From positions 181,642 through 245,641 of the forward strand of contig NZ_JBBEWR010000004.1 of NCBI RefSeq assembly GCF_037646345.1: DNA of 64,000 bases, given 5' to 3'. Position numbers and translations under genes: made by a program. Below are positions 55,301 through 61,958 of the stretch, piece by piece; position 1 is the first letter of the stretch; every line of letters starts with the position of its first letter. The notes under the pieces are model-generated. The model saw nothing but the letters and a program-made list of their open reading frames with translations. It ran no database searches and was not told the origin of the DNA. The DNA comes from Ascidiimonas aurantiaca. Its GTDB lineage: Bacteria; Bacteroidota; Bacteroidia; Flavobacteriales; Flavobacteriaceae.

Positions 55301-55518
55301 ATTTCCCTATAAGGCTTACCAACAAACTAGCACATTTAAACAGCCTTGTGACCATAGACGATTTTCCGCCTACCGCACAGGATATTGCTGTAAAAAATGA
55401 GCTTACCAAAGACATACTCAGTAAACTCACAGTTTTTGATAAGTTAGTAAGTGATGAGGTAGCCGCTTTTAATAAAGAATTTAATGCAGCAGGTCTTAAT
55501 TATTTGTTTGTAGAATAG
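52387..55518 (+). CDS. Large secreted BNR/sortilin-like beta-propeller protein
   Basis: 1043 aa. Signal peptide to about residue 25 (PDASAQ). Residues about 35-740 carry repeated Asp-box type motifs (GVWKTEDGGRIWEN, GIWKSEDAGKTWTS, GVYKSTDGGKTWRK, GVYRSENGGKTWKQ), giving one or two beta-propellers as in VPS10/sortilin-like proteins. An Ig-like strand-rich part follows, then a charged coiled-coil-like region (about 900-1000). No hydrolase active site is evident despite the frequent name glycosyl hydrolase. It stands outside the pectin operons; its function is unknown. Confidence 0.85.
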   Translation: MSRNFLKMTAWAFVFLLYMPDASAQRKKSKTQSPVYPQELYEGIQYRELGPFRGGRSAAVTGVPGKPNLFYFGATGGGVWKTEDGGRIWENISDGYFGGSVGAITVAQSDHNVLYVGGGEVTVRGNVSSGYGIWKSEDAGKTWTSAGLEKSRHVPRIVVHPADYNTVYAAVLGDIYKPTQERGVYKSTDGGKTWRKTLFVNDGAGAVDLVIDPNNPRILYAATWRVQRTPYSLSSGGEGSALWKSTDSGETWTEISTHDGFPKGTLGIIGVTVSPVNSERVWAIVEHKEKGGVYRSENGGKTWKQTNNSRSLRQRAWYYTRIYADTQDEDVVYVMNVRYHKSKDGGKNFSAFNAPHGDHHDLWIAPENSKRMVIADDGGAQVTYDGGETWSTYHNQPTAQFYRVTTDNQFPYRIYVAQQDNSTLRVKHRSDGSYITEKDWEETAGGESAHIAVDPKDNDIVYGGSYGGFLTRVNHKTGTTRAINVWPDNPMGYGAEGMKYRFQWNFPIIFSKHDPNKLYTFSNHVHLSTNEGQSWEVLSPDLTRNDPEKLKSSGGPITQDNTGVEYYCTIFAANESPLKEGLLWVGSDDGLVHITRDGGKNWDNVTPKNLPEWSMINSIEPSAFDEGTCYLAATRYKLGDFEPYLYKTTDYGATWARIDTGIDREHFTRVLREDPAQKGLLYAGTETGMYISFNDGRKWEPFQLNLPIVPVTDLAIKENNLIVATQGRSLWILDDLTVLHQLDKDMVNKDFVLFKPKDSYRTKGRGGRSSKTQGTNHSNGVITYFFLDQYNKEKDTISLTFKDKSGTVIKEYSTAAEEKEDKLTVKEGSNHFVWNTRYKGAEQLEGMILWWANLNGAKAVPGTYRVALTVNGSTQEHDFEIVPDPRAEVTVQDMQTQFDFVKEVNETVDRAHKSIKKIRKINTQLAAFEKQYKDNEAVKALRDRAKALKKQLTEIEEALYQTKNRSGQDPLNFPIRLTNKLAHLNSLVTIDDFPPTAQDIAVKNELTKDILSKLTVFDKLVSDEVAAFNKEFNAAGLNYLFVE

Positions 55519-55533
55519 GCCTTATTTGTTAAA

Positions 55534-55597
55534 TCGCCGGAAAACCCTGAAATTTGAAGGTTTTAAAAGGTAAGTATATACCCGGGTTTTCCGGCGA
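55534..55597 (+). promoter_or_regulatory. Long inverted repeat in the hemJ leader
   Basis: TCGCCGGAAAACCC (55534-55547) is a perfect 14-base inverted repeat of GGGTTTTCCGGCGA (55584-55597), loop 36 bases. It ends 17 bases before the hemJ ATG. No T-run follows, so a simple terminator for the upstream gene is not certain; a regulatory leader structure is possible. Confidence 0.6.
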
Positions 55598-55614
55598 TCT
55601 CATTACAAGGCACT

Positions 55615-56160
55615 ATGGCAGAGTATTACAACTATATAAAATCACTACACCTCATTTTTGTAATTACCTGGTTTGCAGGGCTTTTTTACATTCCACGTCT
55701 TTTTATATACCAGATAGAAGCCTTTCACAAACCCTCTCCCGAAAAAGAAATACTGGGAAAACAGTTAAAACTTATGGCATGGCGCCTTTGGTATATTATT
55801 ACCTGGCCCTCCGCCGTATTGGCTACCCTTTTTGCTATATGGCTACTTTTTTTACAACCGGGTTGGTTAGAACAGGGATGGATGCATGTAAAACTCGCTT
55901 TTGTAGTACTGCTTATCGTGTATCATTTAAAATGCCATCAAATTCTTTGGCAATTGCAACGCGATGAGGTAAAATATACTTCCGGGTTTATGCGTATTTG
56001 GAACGAGGGGGCCACCATTATTTTATTTGCCGTAGTATTTCTCGTAATCCTTAAAAATGCCATTAGCTGGATATTTGGGGTAGTGGGCCTTCTTATATTG
56101 GCCCTACTGCTTATGCTGGGTATAAAATGGTACAAACGTGTACGAGAGCGTAAAGGGTAA
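55615..56160 (+). CDS. hemJ: Protoporphyrinogen IX oxidase HemJ
   Basis: 181 aa integral membrane protein of the HemJ (UPF0093, CopD-like) family. Four to five membrane helices; key residues are H12 in KSLHLIFVITWFAGLFY, R28 in IPRLF, and H91 and K93 in MHVKLAFVV. It oxidises protoporphyrinogen IX to protoporphyrin IX, the step missing from the hem cluster at 14-23 kb. It stands alone here with its own structured leader. Confidence 0.9.
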   Translation: MAEYYNYIKSLHLIFVITWFAGLFYIPRLFIYQIEAFHKPSPEKEILGKQLKLMAWRLWYIITWPSAVLATLFAIWLLFLQPGWLEQGWMHVKLAFVVLLIVYHLKCHQILWQLQRDEVKYTSGFMRIWNEGATIILFAVVFLVILKNAISWIFGVVGLLILALLLMLGIKWYKRVRERKG

Positions 56161-56163
56161 GTT

Positions 56164-57078
56164 TTATTTTGCTATTTGTTCTATAATTTTTTTCAACTTT
56201 TCTAAATCACTTGGATCTTCTAATTTGTGTATCATTCGATGGCAGTTACTACATAATACGGCAAAGTCTTCTTTTAAATTAACTTTGAAGTTCCCAATGC
56301 CAAGTTCCGAAATAGGCTTTAGGTGATGTGTTTCGATAAAGTTTTCGCCAATGTTTCCATATACTTCTGTAAATGTCATTTTGCAAGCTTCGCAATTATA
56401 ACCTTTTATTTTTTTAACTTTTTTAGACAAGTAAGAGTTTCTTTCAATTCTTTCATGTAACCTAACTTTCTTTTTCTCTATCCCATGGATATCCAACCGA
56501 TCATTAAAAGAATTATCTATGTAAGTAAGATTTTCATACAATTCTAAAACTTCATAAATATCATTTTTTAGTTGAGAAGCGTTGGGTAAGTTTTCTCTTG
56601 GATAATACTTTGCAATTATATTACCTGCTTCATAATGTTTAGCATTTCGAATGTTTGAGCTCAAGTTAATTTTGGTTAAATAATCATTATCATTATAATT
56701 GATCTTAGCTCTGTAATCTTTAGCTCTTAATTTTAAAACAGATATAGCCTCTTTTTTATAGTTTTCTATAACATCGGTTACACCTTGATTTAGAGATAAA
56801 TAAATGCCACTCATGTCAGATTTATAGATAAAAACTGGATAGTATCCTTTTTGAGGGCTATTTGTTATTAAAATATCTAAAATAGCAATCCATGGACATT
56901 CCGTCCAATTGCCTTTGCCTGATGAGCCAACTACTTTATATCTTGTTTTATCGGGTATTAATTCGGTAATTTGAGAGGGGAACTCCTTTCTAAATTTATT
57001 CGCAAGCCAATTTTTACCGAAAGCTTTAGATTTTTCGATTAAATAATTTTCAATAGGCTCTCTTAAAACATTATTCAT
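56164..57078 (-). CDS. MrcB_N-domain HNH endonuclease (type IV restriction-like)
   Basis: 304 aa. The N-terminal half (about 10-150) has the DUF3578/MrcB_N pattern: GSSGKGNWTECPWIAILD, GYYPVFIYKSDMSGIYLSLN and QGVTD. The C-terminal 90 residues form an HNH nuclease with two zinc-type cysteine pairs (CEACKM and CSNCHRM) and catalytic ETHHLKPI. Such pairings are associated with cutting of modified DNA. No methyltransferase accompanies it. It is AT-rich compared with the core genes, and convergent with hemJ with 3 bases between. It marks the edge of the accessory region. Confidence 0.83.
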   Translation of the reverse strand: MNNVLREPIENYLIEKSKAFGKNWLANKFRKEFPSQITELIPDKTRYKVVGSSGKGNWTECPWIAILDILITNSPQKGYYPVFIYKSDMSGIYLSLNQGVTDVIENYKKEAISVLKLRAKDYRAKINYNDNDYLTKINLSSNIRNAKHYEAGNIIAKYYPRENLPNASQLKNDIYEVLELYENLTYIDNSFNDRLDIHGIEKKKVRLHERIERNSYLSKKVKKIKGYNCEACKMTFTEVYGNIGENFIETHHLKPISELGIGNFKVNLKEDFAVLCSNCHRMIHKLEDPSDLEKLKKIIEQIAK

Positions 57079-57257
57079 TCCATGTCAACTATTCATAGAT
57101 TTCTTAGATCTATCCTAGATAGTGATGATATAATTATTATACAATTAAGAGATAAATATATAAAACAATATTTTTAAGAGTTTACGGTAAAACCATAGAG
57201 TCTGTTGTTTCTTTAGCCACAAAAAAAGAGCATCCATGTGCCTCTTATAGAAAAGCA

Positions 57258-57338
57258 AATAATCATTATTATACTGGTAAGAGTATTTAGACAACTCCCA
57301 TAATTAAAATAACCACAATGCTTATATTTGGGTGTTGG
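57258..57338 (+). repeat. Diverged third copy of the cassette-boundary repeat A
   Basis: The 28 bases at 57311-57338 match the ends of the two long copies at 58839-58866 and 61912-61939 with one mismatch (CAATGCTTATATTTGGGTG shared). About 50 bases before it are recognisably related but diverged. A gene start follows at once. Confidence 0.6.
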
Positions 57339-57346
57339 GGCAACTG

Positions 57347-57871
57347 TTGAAAAACAAAAACGTGAAAGCATTGATATTTATTTTTCTGATCACTATTTCG
57401 TCTTGTAACGAAACGAAAAACACTCAATCTAAATTTGATTTGCCTGAATCGGATTTTGTAATTCTACCGTTTAATAAAGACTGGTATTGGATTTTTAAAA
57501 ATGTAAAATCAACTGAACTCACTCAATATGAATTGATTGAAATCGAAAAAATTTTGAATATCGCAGTCCAAGAGAATAACGAAAGACAGAGGAAATATTT
57601 ACAAAAACATAATCAAGAATATCCAAAAAATACATGGACTGAAACTGGGTTTGAATTAGAACTAAAAGATAAGAAAAGACAATATGTTCCTGTAATAAAC
57701 GAAAAAGGAGAAAAAGAAATATGGATTAATTTTTTCTGTAATGATTGGGAAAGCGATGATTGGAAAAAAGATTTGATGATTGTGCACGATGGAGGAAATT
57801 GTTATTTCAATATAAAAGTAAATTTGACAAATAAAACATATTCGGAATTAAGGATTAATGGATATGCTTAA
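57347..57871 (+). CDS. Small lipoprotein of unknown function
   Basis: About 174 aa. I use TTG 57347 since it gives MKNKNVKALIFIFLITISSC, a good lipoprotein signal, and lies just after the repeat end; GTG 57332 and 57362 are alternatives. The mature part is charged with several Trp (WYWIF, WTETGFELEL, CNDWESDDW) and no known motif. It is AT-rich and bounded by repeat A upstream and a repeat-B-like sequence downstream, as expected for a mobile cassette gene. Confidence 0.55.
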   Translation: MKNKNVKALIFIFLITISSCNETKNTQSKFDLPESDFVILPFNKDWYWIFKNVKSTELTQYELIEIEKILNIAVQENNERQRKYLQKHNQEYPKNTWTETGFELELKDKKRQYVPVINEKGEKEIWINFFCNDWESDDWKKDLMIVHDGGNCYFNIKVNLTNKTYSELRINGYA

Positions 57872-58505
57872 AATTAATTGAAACTGTTACACAACGATGT
57901 AACCGGCATTTGCAGCCGTCGGTTCGCTGCGCTTGTGTTGGCAAGTTTTACTACATCCTAACCCCTGCCTGTCTATGACAGACGCTACTTTTTATATACA
58001 TAGCCGTAAACGCGATACGCGTATAAACATCATTAACCAGCCCAATACCGGCCTTATAGATGTAGCACTGGCCGTAAAAGCCTACGTAAAGTCCGTTTTC
58101 GGTACCTCCAATGCCCAAGCCAGAGAAATAAGCAAAATAATTTTCAGGAGGCCCAAAGAAAATGCCTAAACCCACCGGGTTAAAAAGCATATAAGCAAGT
58201 ACCACGTTCAAATACACAACTACCCGTTGCAAATAGTCATACCAACAGGTAAAATACACATGCGCATACCAAAAACAGGTAGTGTGTTTAGTAAAACACC
58301 TATACGCTTCAAAAAAACAAAAAGGGTAAGCAGTAAAATAGCCAGGGTATTGTAAAAAATTAACAGGTGTATGGTGCATATAGAGAGGTGCATGTACAAA
58401 ACGGGCAGGCACCTTATAAAAACAAGCTTTGTATTTTAAGCTTGTAAGTTATACCGCAACCGGGCCCATAAGAGTATTACCGCTACCCGCATTTATCTCG
58501 CCGCT
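57872..58505. other. Intergenic stretch with a repeat-B-like start and a possible gene relic
   Basis: 57893-57950 resembles the start of repeat B (ATGTAACCGGCATTTGC, TTCGCTGCGCTTGTG). 57951-58440 has frames open on both strands, but none looks like a normal protein. On the minus strand two frames together give hydrophobic stretches, so it may be the remains of a membrane protein gene. I assign no function. Confidence 0.4.
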
Positions 58506-58866
58506 GGGCACCCTGCCAAAAGCTTTTTAGAAAGACATCCCTTTTCCTCCGGGTAGTACGAGAAAGCACTGGTGGTACACCAAAAGGAGGAGGTACTCCT
58601 TTTGGGCAGTGTTTCGAGTACGGTTTGCGTAGCAAAACCCCTAGGGAAAAGGCGTCCTTTTTCCGTTCCTTTTTAGACGAGTAAAAAGGAACAAAACCCA
58701 AAAAGAACACACACTACCCCATAACTCATAGTGATACTATACCATTACTACATAAATATATATCCCTTACAGAAAAACAAACCATCATTACTATATTTAT
58801 AGAAACATGTAGATAACTACTATTAGTAAAATATAAATAACCGCAATGCTTATATTTGGGTGTTGG
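58506..58866 (+). repeat. Long repeat A, copy 1
   Basis: Related to 61632-61939. Bases 58604-58866 match 61677-61939 over 263 positions with three differences seen by eye. Upstream of that, copy 1 carries about 53 extra bases with their own inverted repeat (GGAGGAGGTACTCC region). The small minus-strand frames in both copies are part of the repeat. Confidence 0.85.
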
Positions 58867-58876
58867 CATTAATTTG

Positions 58877-59440
58877 TCAAATCAATGAATGTAGATAATC
58901 TGCAGATTCTTTCAGACCATTTTTTCTTAAAATATCCAAAACCTCAAATTCATCTAAATCAGGATTTCTTCTGTTTAAGACTAATTTTCGAAACGCTTCA
59001 ACTGCCTTCTCATGGTTTAAATCAATGATGTCGGTAATAAAATCATCAGCTGATTTTACGGACAATCCGAAAGTGGCTAAATACTCTCCTGGAAAATGTT
59101 TAAGATTATTGGTTACAATGACATTGGCGTTGGTCTTAATAGCGGCGGCCATAACATGCCTATCCTTTAAATCTGGAAGAGTTAAAGTTTCAATCAGAGG
59201 CTCATAGTTAGAGACAAGCGCATCGGGAAAGGCCAAATTAGCCATATTTGTTCGCTTCTTGATTTGCTCCTCATTTATTCCTTTTTCCTTCATCACTTTT
59301 TGCCATTCATCGAAAATGTGATTGCTCCATTTTGGTGTAAACAATTCGTAGTGAGCAAACCAAAACAACAAATCCCTAATCTCAATTGGATAAATAATAT
59401 TCGAGTCTAAAACACATGTAAAACGAACACTATGAATCAT
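58877..59440 (-). CDS. PIN-domain toxin-like ribonuclease
   Basis: 187 aa. The PIN fold is seen from D12 (CVLDSNIIYP), the acidic DLKDRHVMAAA segment and the TNNLKHFPGEYL motif near residue 110. These supply the acidic Mg2+ site of VapC-like RNases. The protein is longer than typical VapC (about 130 aa), with a helical C-terminal extension. The start overlaps the upstream HTH gene by 11 bases, the usual toxin-antitoxin arrangement. The RNA target is unknown. Confidence 0.82.
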   Translation of the reverse strand: MIHSVRFTCVLDSNIIYPIEIRDLLFWFAHYELFTPKWSNHIFDEWQKVMKEKGINEEQIKKRTNMANLAFPDALVSNYEPLIETLTLPDLKDRHVMAAAIKTNANVIVTNNLKHFPGEYLATFGLSVKSADDFITDIIDLNHEKAVEAFRKLVLNRRNPDLDEFEVLDILRKNGLKESADYLHSLI

Positions 59441-59885
59441 ACAGTCCTAATTCTTCATCAAATTTCATTATATCCATCAAAATCTGTTCTTGTTTGGCTT
59501 TCATCTCATTCTTATAATTAACAACATCCTCAAACCTAACCCTTCTGTGCTTACCCACTTTGGTAAATGGTATCTTACCCTCTTCTAGTAACTTAACCAA
59601 ATGTGGGCGGGAACATCCCAAAAATTCAGCAGCTGACTGAGTAGTCATTTCTGTAGCCATTGGAACTAGAGAAATAGGCTTACCTTCACTAGTTGCTTTT
59701 AAAATTTTAGCTAAAAGTTTAAGGGCTTTGAGAGGTATTTTTATCTTTTCCTCAGTTTCTTCAATCTCAATTTCTGGATTTTTAGAAGTCAGTTGTTCCA
59801 ATGTAGCAGCGAGAGCGTTATAAGATTCCATCGCTGTAATCTGCTCCTCTTTTGATGGCCTTTTTATGTGGTTGTAATGTTCCAT
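59430..59885 (-). CDS. Excisionase-type HTH antitoxin partner
   Basis: 151 aa. The C-terminal half holds a MerR/excisionase-like helix-turn-helix (MTTQSAAEFLGCSRPHLVKL) followed by GKIPFTKVGKHRRVRFEDV, typical of DNA-binding proteins of the HTH_17 type. It comes first and overlaps the PIN gene, so it is the likely antitoxin and autorepressor. The N-terminal region is charged and helical. Confidence 0.8.
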   Translation of the reverse strand: MEHYNHIKRPSKEEQITAMESYNALAATLEQLTSKNPEIEIEETEEKIKIPLKALKLLAKILKATSEGKPISLVPMATEMTTQSAAEFLGCSRPHLVKLLEEGKIPFTKVGKHRRVRFEDVVNYKNEMKAKQEQILMDIMKFDEELGLYDS

Positions 59886-60199
59886 ATTTAATCTTAGTTG
59901 TTAAGGTTTGATACAAACTTAAACGAAATAAACGAAACGATGATGTAAGGATTAGTTAAATTATCGTGTGAAAATAAAACTAATGCCAACAATAGCTATA
60001 GCAAATAGGGTATAAAGTACTATATTTAAAGGCTTGGATGTGTTTGCCAAGTTCACCAAATCTTTTGTATTTGGCATTTAAAATGAAAAAGTAAATACAA
60101 AACAAAAAAAAGGCTTTGGCTACGAGTGCAGACGGAATCGAAAAGGTTTCCCTGTTGCCTTACTTGCCATAGCCAAGATGCTGTAAAACATTTGAGAAT
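59886..60199. other. Structured intergenic region after the toxin-antitoxin pair
   Basis: Contains the antitoxin promoter (minus) and repeated TGCCAA/TTGGCA pairs: 59984, 60055 and 60090, plus TTGGCTA near 60115 facing TAGCCAA near 60169. These can fold into a long imperfect stem like the sequences that separate single-gene cassettes in flavobacteria. No gene is seen. Confidence 0.4.
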
Positions 60200-60589
60200 A
60201 TGAAAATAGCATATAAAAAAAGACATCTGAATATGAACTTGATTTTTGGACTTATTTGGTTGGTTTGGTTCTTTGTTGGAGTATTTGGAAAAGAAGAACC
60301 CAATTGGACTGATTATGGTTGGATTTTTATTTCGCTAATGTATTTAGGCCTTTACTATTACCAAAAGAATTACAATTATTTAACCATTGAAAACGGAATT
60401 TTAAATGTAAATGGGCCATTTGGAAAAAAACTGAATCTAACCGAAATAAAACGGATAAAAAAATTTTCGGGAGACTATATCTTAAAAACAGACAAAAAAC
60501 AATTGACTATCAATACACAAATAATTGACCCGAATTCACTCGCTGAATTAAATGCAGAATTGGAAAAACTGAATGTAGAACAAAATTAA
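60200..60589 (+). CDS. Small membrane protein of unknown function
   Basis: 129 aa, two hydrophobic helices (about 14-30 and 43-55) and a C-terminal soluble part (YLTIENGILNVNGPFGKKLN onward) that resembles a small PH-like bacterial domain. AT-rich. It stands alone between intergenic cassette sequences, with repeat B starting 12 bases after its stop. Confidence 0.6.
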   Translation: MKIAYKKRHLNMNLIFGLIWLVWFFVGVFGKEEPNWTDYGWIFISLMYLGLYYYQKNYNYLTIENGILNVNGPFGKKLNLTEIKRIKKFSGDYILKTDKKQLTINTQIIDPNSLAELNAELEKLNVEQN

Positions 60590-60600
60590 AAAACGTTTTA

Positions 60601-60750
60601 CCACAATGTAACCGCAATTTGCTTGCGCCAGTTCGCTACACTCGTGTCAGTTTCGTATGTACCTGCCTGCCGTCAGGTAGGCTTGCTAAGTTAAGTGTTA
60701 AACCATCTGCCTCGCGGCAATTCGGGCGCAACTATTTATAGCCCAGATAG
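60601..60750 (+). repeat. Repeat B, copy 1
   Basis: About 150 bases that recur at 61448-61594. Shared blocks include CAGTTCGCTACACTCGT, GTACCTGCCTGCCGT and GGCTTGCTAAGTTAAGTG. It includes the hairpin-forming CCTGCC/GGTAGG element at 60662-60682. Confidence 0.8.
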
Positions 60751-60762
60751 CTAGCATACATT

Positions 60763-61440
60763 ATGAAAAAAAGCCTATTCATATTACTATTTGTTTCTTC
60801 ATCTGCAAATGGACAAGATTTCAAAGAATTATATACTCAAAAGCTGAAAAGTTCTTGGGAAGTTTATGAATCTGTATCCTTTACCAAAACAATTGACAAA
60901 AAAACAGATAGCCTTTATCGAGCTGTTAATGGAAAAGGATATAAAGAAACCTTAATCGACAATAAAAAAAAATCAGTAGCTGACAGAGCAAAAAAGCTCA
61001 AGGAAATAATTGAGTTTTTTAATATCAAATTAACTGAATTAGACTCATTGGCGATCATTGAGCAAAAGTCGTTGAACAATTCGCTCTCAATAGACTTCAC
61101 AAAAAAAGGAGCTATTTTGACAAAAGACAGTATTTATGGATTTACCTATAACCCAGACATAGAAAATGGAAAAATCAAAAAAACTGATTATTTCAGAGAT
61201 TCAGGAAGTCCGACAATGAATCAAGCAAAACAAATAATTGGGAATTTAATATTACAAGGAAAAACAAATTACCTTGACACCATTGCAAAAGTGGAATCAG
61301 ATATGTTTGCTGGACCTTTAAAAGAATTAAGTCCAGAAACGGAAATAGAAGTAATTCTGTACAACAAAAGTGCAGAAAAAAAATTGAGATTGATTTATTT
61401 ACACGAAACGTTTGTTCAAATTATGAATCAAAAAAAATAA
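60763..61440 (+). CDS. Exported protein of unknown function between direct repeats
   Basis: 225 aa with a signal peptide ending near SANGQD (residue 18). The mature protein is lysine-rich and helical in its first half (SVADRAKKLKEIIEFF), with no known motif. Its ATG is 12 bases after repeat B copy 1 and its stop 7 bases before copy 2. The gene plus one repeat therefore forms an 847-base unit. AT-rich. Confidence 0.6.
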   Translation: MKKSLFILLFVSSSANGQDFKELYTQKLKSSWEVYESVSFTKTIDKKTDSLYRAVNGKGYKETLIDNKKKSVADRAKKLKEIIEFFNIKLTELDSLAIIEQKSLNNSLSIDFTKKGAILTKDSIYGFTYNPDIENGKIKKTDYFRDSGSPTMNQAKQIIGNLILQGKTNYLDTIAKVESDMFAGPLKELSPETEIEVILYNKSAEKKLRLIYLHETFVQIMNQKK

Positions 61441-61447
61441 CATATAC

Positions 61448-61594
61448 CAATAATGTAATCGCAATTTACTGCCCCCAGTTCGCTACACTCGTATCAGTTT
61501 CGTGTACCTGCCTGCCGTTAGGCAGGCTTGCTAAGTTAAGTGTTAAACCACCTGCCTCGCGGCAAGGCGGGCGCAACTATTCATAGTCCAGATC
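61448..61594 (+). repeat. Repeat B, copy 2
   Basis: Second copy of the 60601-60750 block with a perfect hairpin GCCTGCC-GTTA-GGCAGGC at its centre. Repeat A copy 2 follows within 40 bases. Confidence 0.8.
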
Positions 61595-61631
61595 GTTGAG
61601 CTTGTAAAAGGGGGTGCCCTAAGCCTGCCGA

Positions 61632-61939
61632 AGGGCACCCTGCCAAAAGTTCTTTAGAAAGACATCCCTTTTCCTCAGGGCAGTGTTTCGAGTACGGTTT
61701 GCGTAGCAAAACCCCTAAGGAAAAGGCGTCCTTTTTCCGTTCCTTTTTAGACGAGTAAAAAGGAACAAAACCCAAAAAGAACACACACTACCCCATAACT
61801 CATAGTGATACTATACCATTACTACATAAATATATATCCCTTACAGAAAAACAAACCATCATTACTATATTTATAGAAACATGTAGATAACTGCCATTAG
61901 TAAAATATAAATAACCGCAATGCTTATATTTGGGTGTTG
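61632..61939 (+). repeat. Long repeat A, copy 2
   Basis: Partner of 58506-58866; nearly identical over the last 263 bases and lacking the 53-base insert. It ends 19 bases before the FAD-protein ATG and also provides an in-frame ATG at 61920. Confidence 0.85.
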
Positions 61940-61958
61940 GTCTCAATACAAAATTGAA

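Larger units (their letters stand above)
58861..59991. repeat. Inverted repeats bounding the toxin-antitoxin cassette
   Basis: TGTTGGCATTA (58861-58871) and TAATGCCAACA (59981-59991) are perfect 11-base inverted repeats. They enclose the PIN and HTH genes with 5 bases to spare on the left. Confidence 0.65.

Noticed and set aside
57933..58412. Plus-strand 78-codon and minus-strand 153-codon frames
   Set aside because: Overlapping each other on opposite strands, with odd composition (many Tyr, Phe and Cys in the minus frame) and no family resemblance; listed only as a possible relic.
58483..61784. Two minus-strand frames with the same start (MFFLGFVPFYSSKKERKKD) at 58483-58710 and 61581-61784
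   Set aside because: They lie inside repeat A and share only what the repeat shares; the rest differs and there is no protein-like composition. Treated as part of the repeat, not genes.
57311..61939. Classic integron attC sites at the ends of repeat A and near GTTGGCATT
   Set aside because: The core sites do not fit GTTRRRY/RYYYAAC and no integrase is visible. Cassette-like is kept only as a description.
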